Shown in pieces: positions 16,818 to 25,498 of a DNA stretch of 64,000 nucleotides; the first letter of the stretch is position 1; the number at the start of each line of letters is the position of its first letter. The stretch is taken from assembly GCA_009695065.1 (NCBI GenBank), contig SIBR01000018.1:5340-69339 (forward strand), given 5' to 3'. The notes under the pieces were generated by a model. That model saw only the letters and a list, made by a program, of their open reading frames with translations. It was not told where the DNA came from and made no database searches. The DNA is from Opitutus sp. Lineage in GTDB: Bacteria > Verrucomicrobiota > Verrucomicrobiae > Opitutales > Opitutaceae. A program made the translations under genes and the position numbers.

Positions 16818-17762
16818 ATGTCCTGGAACCGCCGACACCTGATCACCCTCGAGGAACTCTCGCTCGCCGAGATCGAGCAGATCCACGCCACCGCGGCCGC
16901 GTTCAAGCGCACGCTGACGCGCAGCGTGAAAAAAGTACCCGCCCTGCGCGGCAAGACGATCGTCAATCTCTTCCTCGAGCCCAGCACGCGGACGCGGATG
17001 GCCTTCGACATGGCCGCCAAGCGGCTGAGCGCCGACGTCATCTCCTTCGACGCCGCCAGCAGCAGCACCACGAAGGGCGAAACCCTGCGCGACACGGCCG
17101 AAAACATCCAGGCGCTGCAGGCCGACATGATCGTGATCCGCCACGCCGCCGCCGGCTCGCCGCTCTACCTTTCGCGGATTCTCGACATTCCGGTGATCAA
17201 CGCGGGGGACGGCGCCCACGAGCACCCGACCCAGGGGTTGCTCGACACCTTCACGATGAAGGAACACCTCGGCTCGCTGCGCGGCCGCAAGGTGGTGATC
17301 CTCGGCGACATTCTTTTCAGCCGCGTGGCGCGCTCGAATATCCACGCCCTCACCAAGATGGGCGCCGCCGTGACCCTCGTCGGCCCGTCCACGCTCGTGC
17401 CGCACTGGTTCACTGCGATGGGCGTCAGCGTCTCGCACGACCTGCGCGGGGCGCTGGCGGACGCCGAGGTCGTAATGCTCCTGCGCATCCAGCACGAACG
17501 CCAGGCGGCCGGCCACTTCCCGTCCCTCGGCGAATACACCAGCATGTTCGGCCTCAACTCCGCGCGGGCCTCCTGGCTCAACCCGAAGGCGATCATCATG
17601 CACCCCGGCCCGATCAACCGCGGCGTCGAGATCGACAGCGAACTCGCCGATGGCGAGCGCAGCGTGATCCTGGAGCAGGTCAGCAACGGCATCGCGGTGC
17701 GCATGGCCGTGCTCTATCTCTGCGCCGGCGGCCAGCCGGAGAACGTCATGCCGACGGAGTGA
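16818..17762 (+). CDS. pyrB: Aspartate carbamoyltransferase catalytic subunit
   Basis: 314 residues; it catalyses carbamoyl phosphate + aspartate to N-carbamoyl-aspartate, the committed step of UMP synthesis. The carbamoyl-phosphate loop PSTRTRMAFD (~52-61), SSSTTKGETL (~80) and HPTQGLLDT (~135) are intact, as is HPGPINRGVE near the C-terminus. No PyrI regulatory subunit gene is nearby, matching the class with unregulated or PyrC-associated enzyme. It starts 17 nt after pyrR. Confidence 0.97.
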   Translation: MSWNRRHLITLEELSLAEIEQIHATAAAFKRTLTRSVKKVPALRGKTIVNLFLEPSTRTRMAFDMAAKRLSADVISFDAASSSTTKGETLRDTAENIQALQADMIVIRHAAAGSPLYLSRILDIPVINAGDGAHEHPTQGLLDTFTMKEHLGSLRGRKVVILGDILFSRVARSNIHALTKMGAAVTLVGPSTLVPHWFTAMGVSVSHDLRGALADAEVVMLLRIQHERQAAGHFPSLGEYTSMFGLNSARASWLNPKAIIMHPGPINRGVEIDSELADGERSVILEQVSNGIAVRMAVLYLCAGGQPENVMPTE

Positions 17763-17764
17763 TT

Positions 17765-17858
17765 GGCCTGCTCTTAATCGCGCTCATGATCTTGATCGAA
17801 AATTCCTTTCCGATCCCGAGCATGAGCAAGATTGCGATCACGATTACGATTTTAAGCC
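17765..17858. repeat. Hexamer-periodic hairpin element (copy 2) in the pyrB-pyrC gap
   Basis: The right arm reads GAGCAT GAGCAA GATTGC GATCAC GATTAC GATTTT, a clear six-base period with consensus GAnynn. The left arm (17765-17798) is its imperfect complement (TTAATC GCGCTC ATGATC TTGATC). The element fills the whole pyrB-pyrC gap and ends on the base before the pyrC ATG. Confidence 0.75.
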
Positions 17859-19154
17859 ATGCCTAGCCTCTGGATCCAAAACGCCCGCGTCATCGACCCC
17901 GCCGCCAAACGCGATGCGCCCGGCGACCTGTTCATCGTCGACGGCAAGTTCGTCGCGTCCCTGCCCGCGGCCGCGAAAAAGCGCGCCAAGAAAATTGACG
18001 CCCGCGGGCTCGTCGCCTGCCCGGGGTTGATCGACATCCACGTCCATTTCCGCGAGCCCGGCCAGACCCACAAGGAAACCATCGGCACCGGGTCGCGCGC
18101 GGCGGCCGCCGGCGGCTTCACCACCGTTGTGTGCATGCCCAACACCTCGCCGGTGGCCGACAATGCCGGCACGATCCAATACATGAAGGACGTGATCGCG
18201 CGCGACGCGGTCGTCCACGTGTATCCGACCGGCTGCATCACCGTCGGCATGAAGGGCCAGGCCCTCGCCCCGATCGGCTCGCTCAAACGGGCCGGCGTCG
18301 TCGCCATCACCGACGACGGCGAGTGCGTGCAGTCCAACGATCTCATGCGGCGCGCGGTCGAATACGCCAAGATGTTCGACCTGCCCGTCATGGACCACTG
18401 TCAGGACTATTCGATGACCCAGGGCGCGGTGATGAACGAAGGCATCATGTCCACGCGACTGGGCCTGCGGGGCTGGCCGAATGCCGCCGAGGATCTGATC
18501 GTCGCCCGCAACGTCATTCTCTCCGAGGTGACCGGCGCGCACATCCACCTCCAGCACATCTCCTCGAAGTTCTCCGTCGACATCATCCGCCGCGCGAAGA
18601 CCCGCGGGGTCCGCATCAGCGCGGAAGCCACACCGCACCACGTCGCGCTCACCGACGAGGCCCTGGCCGGCTACGACACGCATTTCAAAATGAATCCGCC
18701 GCTGCGCACGGAGGAGGACCGCCGCGCCCTCATCGCCGGGCTGCGCGACGGCACGCTCGACATCATCGCGACGGACCACGCCCCGCACACCGACTACGAA
18801 AAGGACCGCGAATTCGATTTTGCGCCCAACGGCATTCTCGGCCTCGAAACCGCGCTGCCCATCGTGCTCGACGTGCTCGTGCGGCAAAACAAGTTCAAGC
18901 TGCCCTACCTGATCGACCTTATGACCCGCCGCCCGGCGCAGCTCATGAAACTTCCGGGGGGCACGCTCGCGGCGGGAGCTGCCGCCGACGTCTGCCTTTT
19001 CGATCCCACCGAGAAGTGGCGTTACGAGGCCAAGGCCGGCTTCAGCAAATCGAGCAACTCGCCGTGGTCCGGCCAGACCCTCACCGGCCGCGTGAAGACC
19101 ACGATCGTCGGCGGCCGGGTGGTCTTCGAATCGGGAAAGATTGTCAGCCGTTGA
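17859..19154 (+). CDS. pyrC: Dihydroorotase (class I)
   Basis: The 431-residue amidohydrolase cyclises N-carbamoyl-aspartate to dihydroorotate. The metal motif HVHFREPGQTHKET (~61-74) is intact. Further ligands are plausible in VMDHCQDY, HIHLQHIS and the ATDHAPH segment near residue 305, with PNGILGLETALP downstream. No conventional ribosome-binding site precedes the ATG because the hairpin element abuts it. It is the third gene of the pyr run. Confidence 0.97.
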   Translation: MPSLWIQNARVIDPAAKRDAPGDLFIVDGKFVASLPAAAKKRAKKIDARGLVACPGLIDIHVHFREPGQTHKETIGTGSRAAAAGGFTTVVCMPNTSPVADNAGTIQYMKDVIARDAVVHVYPTGCITVGMKGQALAPIGSLKRAGVVAITDDGECVQSNDLMRRAVEYAKMFDLPVMDHCQDYSMTQGAVMNEGIMSTRLGLRGWPNAAEDLIVARNVILSEVTGAHIHLQHISSKFSVDIIRRAKTRGVRISAEATPHHVALTDEALAGYDTHFKMNPPLRTEEDRRALIAGLRDGTLDIIATDHAPHTDYEKDREFDFAPNGILGLETALPIVLDVLVRQNKFKLPYLIDLMTRRPAQLMKLPGGTLAAGAAADVCLFDPTEKWRYEAKAGFSKSSNSPWSGQTLTGRVKTTIVGGRVVFESGKIVSR

Positions 19155-19187
19155 CGTGATGTCCCGGCCAATCACCATTACGGCATC

Positions 19188-19379
19188 ATGAGCGGCATCG
19201 ACTACGTCGTGGACAAACGCGGGCGAAAAACCGCGGTCGTGATCGATCTGAAGCGACACCGTCGACTCTGGGAAGATTTTCACGACGCGATGCTCGCTCA
19301 GAAGCGCAAACATGAACCGCGTGAGTCGCTTGGGGCGGTGAGAAGCATTTTGCTCCGCCGGCAAAAGATCAGTGCCTGA
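19188..19379 (+). CDS. Putative type II antitoxin
   Basis: The 63-residue protein starts at ATG, 33 nt after pyrC. Its N-terminus (MSGIDYVVDKRGRKTAVVIDL) follows the Phd/RelB-like beta-strand pattern in which a short DNA-binding fold precedes a charged helix (LWEDFHDAMLAQKRK) that would wrap the toxin. It is 51 nt upstream of a RelE-like toxin gene, which is the main reason for the call. Autorepression of the pair would be expected for this class. Confidence 0.72.
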   Translation: MSGIDYVVDKRGRKTAVVIDLKRHRRLWEDFHDAMLAQKRKHEPRESLGAVRSILLRRQKISA

Positions 19380-19430
19380 GGAGCGGTGTAGACCATCGAA
19401 GCGGCCGGGCGTTGTGCCCGGCATCGCGCC

Positions 19431-19700
19431 ATGAGCACGTCCGCGTATACAGTAGTTTTCGCCAAATCGGCCCGGAAAGAACTGGAAAAGCTCACGCCCG
19501 TACTCGCGGGCCGTATTCTTACCAAGATCGAAGCTCTCATCCGGCAGCCCCGGCCGGCGGGATGCCAGAAATTGCGAGGAAACAATTCACTCTGGCGCAT
19601 CCGGATTGGCGACCATCGGTTTCTCTACGCGATCGACGACGCGGGTCGGGTTATCGACATCTCGGCGATCGGTGACCGCAAAGACGTCTATCGCAGTTAA
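19431..19700 (+). CDS. RelE/ParE family toxin
   Basis: The 89-residue basic protein has the RelE fold pattern: YTVVFAKSARKELEKL, then LRGNNSLWRIRIGDHRFLYAIDD and a C-terminal IGDRKDVYR. RelE-type toxins cleave mRNA on the ribosome; the R-I-x-x-x-x-R-x-x-Y arrangement matches the catalytic basic cluster and Tyr. The preceding small gene is its likely antitoxin. The start is the ATG at 19431. It is a chromosomal module between pyrC and housekeeping genes. Confidence 0.87.
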   Translation: MSTSAYTVVFAKSARKELEKLTPVLAGRILTKIEALIRQPRPAGCQKLRGNNSLWRIRIGDHRFLYAIDDAGRVIDISAIGDRKDVYRS

Positions 19701-19707
19701 CCCGCCC

Positions 19708-20535
19708 ATGTCCGACTACGTGACCTTTGTTGCCGAATGCATCGAGCTGGCGCTGGCCGGCGCGGGCTGCGTGCTGCTTTGGCGCCACGTCCTCAGCCCG
19801 GCCGCCCGGAACCGGCCGCAACTTCCCACCCTGGCACCATGGGAGGCACGCCCCGTCGAGTTCCTCACCTTTCTTTTTTTTGTGATCAGCGGCGGGTTCT
19901 TAATTTCGCTTGTCGGCTCGATGGTCGCGAAGCCGCTCGGGCTCTCCGGCGATACGGCCATGGTGTTTAACGGGGCGGCGGCGCAGCTCGGCATGCTCGC
20001 GGGTATCGCCCTGTATCGCTCCGCTTCCCGCCGGGCGGAACCCGCGACCGCCGCCCCGCCCAACTTCCTCCTCGCCGGCGGGGCCACGTTTCTCATCGCC
20101 CTGCCGCTGGTCCTCGCCTGCGCCAAGGTTTGGGTGCTCATCCTGGAAGCCGCCGGACTGCCGGCGGAAAAGCAGGATCTCATCGATCTCTTCATGCGCA
20201 CGACATCCCCCGGATTGCTGACCGCCATGATCCTGCTGGCGGTGGTCATGGCCCCGGTCACCGAGGAACTCATTTTTCGCGCGGGCCTCTTCCGCTATCT
20301 CCGGACGCGCCTGCCCCGCCCGCTGGGACTTTTGCTACCGGCGATGATCTTCGCCGCGCTGCACGTGCAATGGCCGACCCTCGGCAACCTCGCGAGCTTC
20401 GCCCCGCTGACCGTCCTCGCGTTGATTTTCTCCGCGGCCTACGAGCGCACCGGTCTCATCGCCACCACGATGGTCGCGCACGCGCTGTTCAACCTGAATA
20501 CGGTGGTGCTCATCTTCGTCGGGGTGACCGAATGA
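19708..20535 (+). CDS. CPBP family intramembrane glutamic endopeptidase
   Basis: The 275-residue multi-spanning protein has the CPBP (Abi/Rce1-like) motifs in its C-terminal half: EELIFRAGLFRYL (~187-199), FAALHVQW and HALFNLNT, which supply the catalytic Glu-Glu and His residues. About seven hydrophobic segments are visible. The family includes prenyl-protein peptidases and bacteriocin-immunity proteins; the substrate is unknown. It begins 8 nt after the toxin gene, at the ATG of MSDYVTF, although the frame is open from 19606. Confidence 0.9.
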   Translation: MSDYVTFVAECIELALAGAGCVLLWRHVLSPAARNRPQLPTLAPWEARPVEFLTFLFFVISGGFLISLVGSMVAKPLGLSGDTAMVFNGAAAQLGMLAGIALYRSASRRAEPATAAPPNFLLAGGATFLIALPLVLACAKVWVLILEAAGLPAEKQDLIDLFMRTTSPGLLTAMILLAVVMAPVTEELIFRAGLFRYLRTRLPRPLGLLLPAMIFAALHVQWPTLGNLASFAPLTVLALIFSAAYERTGLIATTMVAHALFNLNTVVLIFVGVTE

Positions 20536-20608
20536 ACGGCCAATGCCCGGCCGCCGGCCGCTGGCTTTTGTGATTTGCGGGCGGTTTCCGGCCGCCCCAT
20601 AAAACCGC

Positions 20609-21568
20609 GTGCCTCCCTTCACCACAGACGCGTCCGCCTCCGTCGCCGCCCTCGGCGAGGAAAAGCTCATCGCCGCGATCCGGCGCTGGCTGGGCACCGC
20701 GTCGCCCCGCGCGCCCTTTGGCATCGGAGACGATTGCGCCGTGCTGCCGGCCTCCCGGGGACGACAGCTGATCACGGTCGATCCGGTGATTCACGGCCGG
20801 CACTTCGACGATAGCGTGCCACCGCGCGCGGTGGGCGCGAAACTCCTCAAACGCAACCTGAGCGACCTCGCGGCGATGGGCGGCCATCCCACCGCCGCCG
20901 TGCTCGCGCTGACGCTCGATGCCCGGGTCAGTGTCGCGTGGCTCGAACAGTTTTACCGCGGCCTGGCGGCGTGCGCCCGCCGCTATCGCGTGCCCGTGGT
21001 CGGCGGCGATGTCGCGCAGGCGAACGGCGTGGTCGCGGCGAGCCTCACTCTCCTCGGCGAAGCGGCCACTTGGCGCACTCGCCCCAGCGGAAAGATCGTC
21101 ACGCGGGTTGTTACCCGCACCGGTGCGCGGATCGGCGACCGGTTGTTCGTCACGGGCGTGCTGGGCCGCAGTTTGCCGAGCGGGCATCACCATCGGTTCA
21201 TTCCCCGACTGGCGGAAGGCGCCTGGCTCGCGCGCCGGCCCGAGGTGCGCGCGATGATGGATATCAGCGATGGATTGGCCAAGGACCTCCACGCGCTCAC
21301 ACCCAAGGGCACGATGCCCACCCTCGATGCCGCGAGTCTCCCGCTCCGGCAAGGGGCCGACGTGCGCTCGGCGCTGACCGACGGCGAAGACTACGAGCTG
21401 GTATTCGCGCTGGCCGCGCGGGCCGACGTCGAAGCTTTCCAACAAACGTGGCGTCGAACGTTTCCCCGCACACGACTCACGTCGATCGGTCGTTTCGTGC
21501 GCAGCGGGGCGTTGCCCGCCGGCGCGTTGAACCTCGCGGACTTTCGCGGTTATGAGCATCTGCGCTGA
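20609..21568 (+). CDS. thiL: Thiamine-monophosphate kinase
   Basis: 319 residues; phosphorylates thiamine monophosphate to the active cofactor thiamine diphosphate. The AIR-synthase-like fold motifs are present: FGIGDDCAVL (~42), the VDP-to-H segment, LLKRNLSDLAAMGG (~85) and VVGGDVAQ (~130). The start is GTG. No other thiamine gene or TPP riboswitch is visible nearby. It is followed by tsaE, so it sits in a housekeeping run. Confidence 0.95.
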   Translation: MPPFTTDASASVAALGEEKLIAAIRRWLGTASPRAPFGIGDDCAVLPASRGRQLITVDPVIHGRHFDDSVPPRAVGAKLLKRNLSDLAAMGGHPTAAVLALTLDARVSVAWLEQFYRGLAACARRYRVPVVGGDVAQANGVVAASLTLLGEAATWRTRPSGKIVTRVVTRTGARIGDRLFVTGVLGRSLPSGHHHRFIPRLAEGAWLARRPEVRAMMDISDGLAKDLHALTPKGTMPTLDAASLPLRQGADVRSALTDGEDYELVFALAARADVEAFQQTWRRTFPRTRLTSIGRFVRSGALPAGALNLADFRGYEHLR

Positions 21569-21613
21569 ACGACGAACGGCGGAAAGCCGGCCGACACGTC
21601 GGCCGGGAACACG

Positions 21614-22063
21614 ATGACGATTCTCGACCAGCTTCGTGCCGGAGTGACCACGGCAAGCGCGGAGAAAACACGGGCTCTGGCCGAAAAGTTCGCCCGCGCC
21701 CTTCCGCCCGATTCCACCCTCGCGCTCCACGGCGATCTCGGCGTGGGCAAGACCACGTTCGTGCAGGGACTGGCGCTTGGGCTCGGCATCACGGACGCCG
21801 TGACAAGTCCGACGTTCAACATCTTCACCCTGCACCGCGCCCGTCCCGGCGACGGTGCCCGCGCCAGTCTCGTTCATCTCGATGCCTACCGTCTCAATAG
21901 TGCGCGAGAGATCGAGGATCTCCTGCTGGCCGACTTTCTGATTTCACCGTGGTGCCTCGCGGTGGAGTGGCCGGAGAACATCGCCGGGTGGCTGCCGCCC
22001 GACACCCTTCACCTCGATCTCGGGATCGCCCCGGACCAGCGCCACACCGTGCGTCTGAGGTAG
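21614..22063 (+). CDS. tsaE: tRNA threonylcarbamoyladenosine biosynthesis ATPase TsaE
   Basis: The 149-residue P-loop protein has Walker A HGDLGVGKTTF (~40-50), the TSPTFNIF segment and HLDAYRL, all TsaE signatures, with an EWPENI motif near the C-terminus. TsaE energises the TsaBD complex that makes t6A37 in ANN-decoding tRNAs. Length is normal for the family. It is the last gene of the plus-strand run before the minus-strand peptidase. Confidence 0.95.
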   Translation: MTILDQLRAGVTTASAEKTRALAEKFARALPPDSTLALHGDLGVGKTTFVQGLALGLGITDAVTSPTFNIFTLHRARPGDGARASLVHLDAYRLNSAREIEDLLLADFLISPWCLAVEWPENIAGWLPPDTLHLDLGIAPDQRHTVRLR

Positions 22064-22102
22064 GGGCGAACGAAAAAATTTCCCGGGCTTGCCCGTCCCC
22101 GG

Positions 22103-24145
22103 CTATTTCCGCTTCGCCAGATCGTGGCGCTCGAACCAGTCGAGGGCACGCCGGATCACGTCCTCGCGATGCGGCAGCTGGCGCATGCCGTGACTTTCGT
22201 CCGGATAGATGACCATTTCCGTATCGACGCCGGTCTTCTTCAAGGCGCGATAAAACATCTTGGCCATCGCGATCGGGCACCGCCGGTCGTTGAGCGAATT
22301 GAGGAGCAGCGTGGGCGTACGCACCTGCGGCGCATGGGTCAGCGGGCTGCGTTCGCGCATGCGTTCCGGAATCTCCCACGGCAGTCCGCCGAGATCCCAT
22401 TCCGACCAGCTCTGCAGGTCGCTGAGATGCCACATCACGTTCATGTCCGTGACCGCGTTCTGGGCCACGACCGCGCGAAACTGCCGCGTCTGGCCCACGA
22501 GCCAGGTCGCCATGAAGCCGCCGTAGCTCACGCCATAGACAAATTGCCGCTCGCGGTCGACGGTGCCCCGGCCGATGAGATACTCGATGCCGGTGAGAAT
22601 GTCGCGCATGTCGCCCCCGCCAAGATCGCGGCGGTCCGCGTCGAGGAATTTCAAACCATAGCCGGTCGACCCGCGAAAATTGGGCTGAAAGACCGCATAC
22701 CCGTTCATGGCGAAGATCTGGGTTTGAAACCCGCCGCCACTGCCGGCGCGGGAGTGCGGTCCGCCATGCGGCAGCAGGATCAGCTTGAACGGCGGCCGGG
22801 CGACCGACGGTGGCGGCAGCGTCAACACGCCTTCGATCTCGAGCCCGTCGAAACTCTTCCAATGCACAGTCTCGTCCTGGGCCCGGAGGCGATCGCTTCC
22901 CTCCGAAACGCCTTTCGGCAGCAGCGGACTCCGCCGCGCCGCGGGGGTGGTATAGGAGATGGCCGCGGGCCCGGCGTCGAGGTCGACGCTCTGGACTTCC
23001 GAGTTCAAGCCGCGAAAGACGTTGAACACGACGCGATGGTTGTCGCGCCAGCACTCCCGCGGCAGCGGCGAGGTCGCCGCCAGATGAGACGGAGCATCGC
23101 CTCCCGGGCCATGGTGATCGAAAACCACGGTCGACCTTGGCCCGCCCGCCGCGAGATCCACCACCATCAGGTTGAAGACATCGCTGTGCGGGCCCCGGCG
23201 CGGCGAACTCAGGCAGAGGATGCGCCCGCCGTCGGGTGAGATGCGCGGCGAGAATTCCGGACCGTCTCCCGTCGTCAGCTGCTCCAGCCGGTGATCGGAC
23301 AGCGGAATTTTCCAGAGGGCGTAGTTGTGGTTGATGCTGGAGCGCACCGCCTCCTGGTCGGGCGTGCGGTTGGCGTGCACGACGAGAAACGTGCCATCCG
23401 GCGACCACTGCGGATCGCCGTACCAAAAATCATCGTGCGTGACGCGCGTGATCCGATCGGCCGCTACGTTCCCGGGCGAACTGGCGAGCTCCGCCACCCA
23501 GATTTGCATCGGTCCGTAGCCCTCGTAGCCGTCACCCTGGTCTTCGCGCACGACGGTCACGTTATTCCGCCGCTCCGCCTCAGTACGCGGATCACGTCCA
23601 TCATCCGCCACGAACACGAGCCGCCGGCCGTCGGGCGAAAATGCGATCCGGCCGTAGAAAGTGTCCGTGATCACACGGCCATAGGGCTTCGTTTTGCCGC
23701 CCAAGGGAATGGCTTTTCCCCCGGCGACCGGGATCAGCCAGATGTCCGCCGCGATATCGGATTGCGGGGGCACGGGGTCGAAAGCACGCGTGCCGTCGGG
23801 GAAGGCGCGCGTGGCGAGAAACAGAATCCATTTTCCGTCCGGAGAAAGCTGCGGGCTGAACGCATCTGGCTCGCCCGCTTCGAGCGGCCGGGGCGGGCCT
23901 TGATCGTCGACCCGCCAGAGCGAACGGCTTGTCGTCCGGGTCGCCACGTCGGCCTGCACCCGGCAGTAAATCGCGCTCCGCCCGTCGGCCAGCGTGATCG
24001 CATCCGTCACGGCGTCGGTGCGGTAAAGATCCTCGATCTGCAATCGGGGGAGTTCTGCCGTCGCGGCGGGCAGGGTGCCGATGGTTCCCATCAGAATGAA
24101 ATAGAGGGTGACGAGTCGCGCGCGCAATTCAGGGTACGAGTTCAT
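22103..24145 (-). CDS. Exported S9 family prolyl oligopeptidase-type peptidase
   Basis: The ~680-residue enzyme has a signal peptide at the chosen ATG (MNSYPELRARLVTLYF...). Its N-terminal propeller carries repeated SPDG blades (for example SPDGKWILFL, SPDGRRLVFV, WSPDGTFLVV). The C-terminal alpha/beta hydrolase has the nucleophile in GVSYGGF (~540), Asp in NSLNDRRCP (~618) and His in DESHGMRQ (~651), the order expected for S9C acylaminoacyl/dipeptidyl peptidases. It cleaves short peptides in the periplasm. It is downstream of the D-threonine aldolase-like gene on the same strand. Confidence 0.93.
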   Translation of the reverse strand: MNSYPELRARLVTLYFILMGTIGTLPAATAELPRLQIEDLYRTDAVTDAITLADGRSAIYCRVQADVATRTTSRSLWRVDDQGPPRPLEAGEPDAFSPQLSPDGKWILFLATRAFPDGTRAFDPVPPQSDIAADIWLIPVAGGKAIPLGGKTKPYGRVITDTFYGRIAFSPDGRRLVFVADDGRDPRTEAERRNNVTVVREDQGDGYEGYGPMQIWVAELASSPGNVAADRITRVTHDDFWYGDPQWSPDGTFLVVHANRTPDQEAVRSSINHNYALWKIPLSDHRLEQLTTGDGPEFSPRISPDGGRILCLSSPRRGPHSDVFNLMVVDLAAGGPRSTVVFDHHGPGGDAPSHLAATSPLPRECWRDNHRVVFNVFRGLNSEVQSVDLDAGPAAISYTTPAARRSPLLPKGVSEGSDRLRAQDETVHWKSFDGLEIEGVLTLPPPSVARPPFKLILLPHGGPHSRAGSGGGFQTQIFAMNGYAVFQPNFRGSTGYGLKFLDADRRDLGGGDMRDILTGIEYLIGRGTVDRERQFVYGVSYGGFMATWLVGQTRQFRAVVAQNAVTDMNVMWHLSDLQSWSEWDLGGLPWEIPERMRERSPLTHAPQVRTPTLLLNSLNDRRCPIAMAKMFYRALKKTGVDTEMVIYPDESHGMRQLPHREDVIRRALDWFERHDLAKRK

Positions 24146-24219
24146 GCGATAAGGGGTGGGACGAACGCTAGCCTCGCCCAGACCAAAAGCCATCCTCGCG
24201 AACCGGGTAAGGTTAAAGG

Positions 24220-25374
24220 TCAGTAGAAAGCGCCGCGCGCCGCGATGCGCCAGATCGATTCCACCCGATCGCCGCGGTAGCCGACCAGCCAGTCATAGAG
24301 ATTAACGGTCGGATCGCAGTGGCCCGGGATCAACCGCAGTTTTTGCCCCAGTTCCATCCTGACGCCATCGGCCAGCTCCAGTCGCCCGTGCTCGTCCGCC
24401 GCCTTGACGTAGTTTGCCCCGGGAATGCCCTGCACCAGCGGCATCCCCGAATCGACGCTGTGGGCCTTGAGGCCCGCATCCACCACCGCGCGTTGCGGCA
24501 ACGGATGGCTCATCACCGTCGCCAGAATAAACAGGCTTTGCTCGAAGTCGCTGACCGGGGCGCCGTCCGCGTCCAGATTCCGCCCATAGTCGGCATCCAT
24601 GAAAATATAGGAGCCCACCTGGATCTCGTTGTAAACCTGACTGGCCGCTTCGAACAGATAGGTGCCGGTGCCGGCTCCGGTCACCAGCTCCGCGCGCAGG
24701 CCATAGCCGTCCAAGGCCGCGAGAGTCTGTTTCACCTTTGCGACCGCCAGCGCGATCGCCTCGGCTCGTTGCGCGTAAGACCGCACATGCTGGGCGGCGC
24801 CCTGGTAGGCCTGCAGGCCGGCGAACCGCAGCCCGGGGCAGCGCGAAATTTCCTTCGCCAGGAGCAAGGCCGGTTCACCCGGCTCCACCCCGCACCGGTT
24901 GGCCCCGACGTTGATTTCAACCAGCACGTCGAGCACGACTCCCTCGCGTCGCGCCGCCTCGTTGAGGTCCCGGACATTCGTGGCATGGTCCACACACACG
25001 CCGAGGTGCGCCCGTCGCGCCAGCGCCGCGAGCCGCTCGAGCTTGGGCCGCCCGACAATTTCATTGGAAACGAGCACGTCCTTCACGCCGCCTCGAACCA
25101 GCGCCTCGGCTTCGCTTACCTTCTGGCAGCAGACGCCGACCGCACCCTGCGCGATCTGGCGCAGCGCGATTTCCAGACACTTGTGGGCCTTGGCATGCGG
25201 TCGCATCCGCACGCCGGAGCCCGCGAGCGAGCGGGGCAGGCGCGCGAGATTGCGCTCAAACGCATCCAGATCCAGCAGCAGGGCGGGAGTATCGACGTCG
25301 TCCACCCGCATCCCGACCGACGCGGGGGGCGGCAGGGCAAAATCACCATTGGCGGAAGCAGCGTCGGATTTCAT
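24220..25374 (-). CDS. D-threonine aldolase-like PLP enzyme (alanine racemase N-terminal fold)
   Basis: The 384-residue enzyme belongs to the D-threonine aldolase / D-serine dehydratase-like family. The PLP lysine lies in MRPHAKAHKC (~57-66), the barrel motifs LVEINVGANRCGV and GAGTGTY follow, and the C-terminal domain carries the metal-binding GHCDPT (~358). Such enzymes cleave or dehydrate D-3-hydroxy amino acids with PLP and a divalent metal. There is no signal peptide, so it is cytoplasmic. It lies between the ceramidase-like gene and the S9 peptidase gene on the same strand. Confidence 0.88.
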   Translation of the reverse strand: MKSDAASANGDFALPPPASVGMRVDDVDTPALLLDLDAFERNLARLPRSLAGSGVRMRPHAKAHKCLEIALRQIAQGAVGVCCQKVSEAEALVRGGVKDVLVSNEIVGRPKLERLAALARRAHLGVCVDHATNVRDLNEAARREGVVLDVLVEINVGANRCGVEPGEPALLLAKEISRCPGLRFAGLQAYQGAAQHVRSYAQRAEAIALAVAKVKQTLAALDGYGLRAELVTGAGTGTYLFEAASQVYNEIQVGSYIFMDADYGRNLDADGAPVSDFEQSLFILATVMSHPLPQRAVVDAGLKAHSVDSGMPLVQGIPGANYVKAADEHGRLELADGVRMELGQKLRLIPGHCDPTVNLYDWLVGYRGDRVESIWRIAARGAFY

Positions 25375-25498
25375 GCAACAAGTGCGGCAGCGTGCGGCGA
25401 AGTTTCTTTTGCCGGGAAGCTATTTGCCAGTTCGGACCGGCTCAATCCGCGGGGCCAACAGCTGCAAACAGACCATCGCTTTCCGGCCGCGCCTCCGT

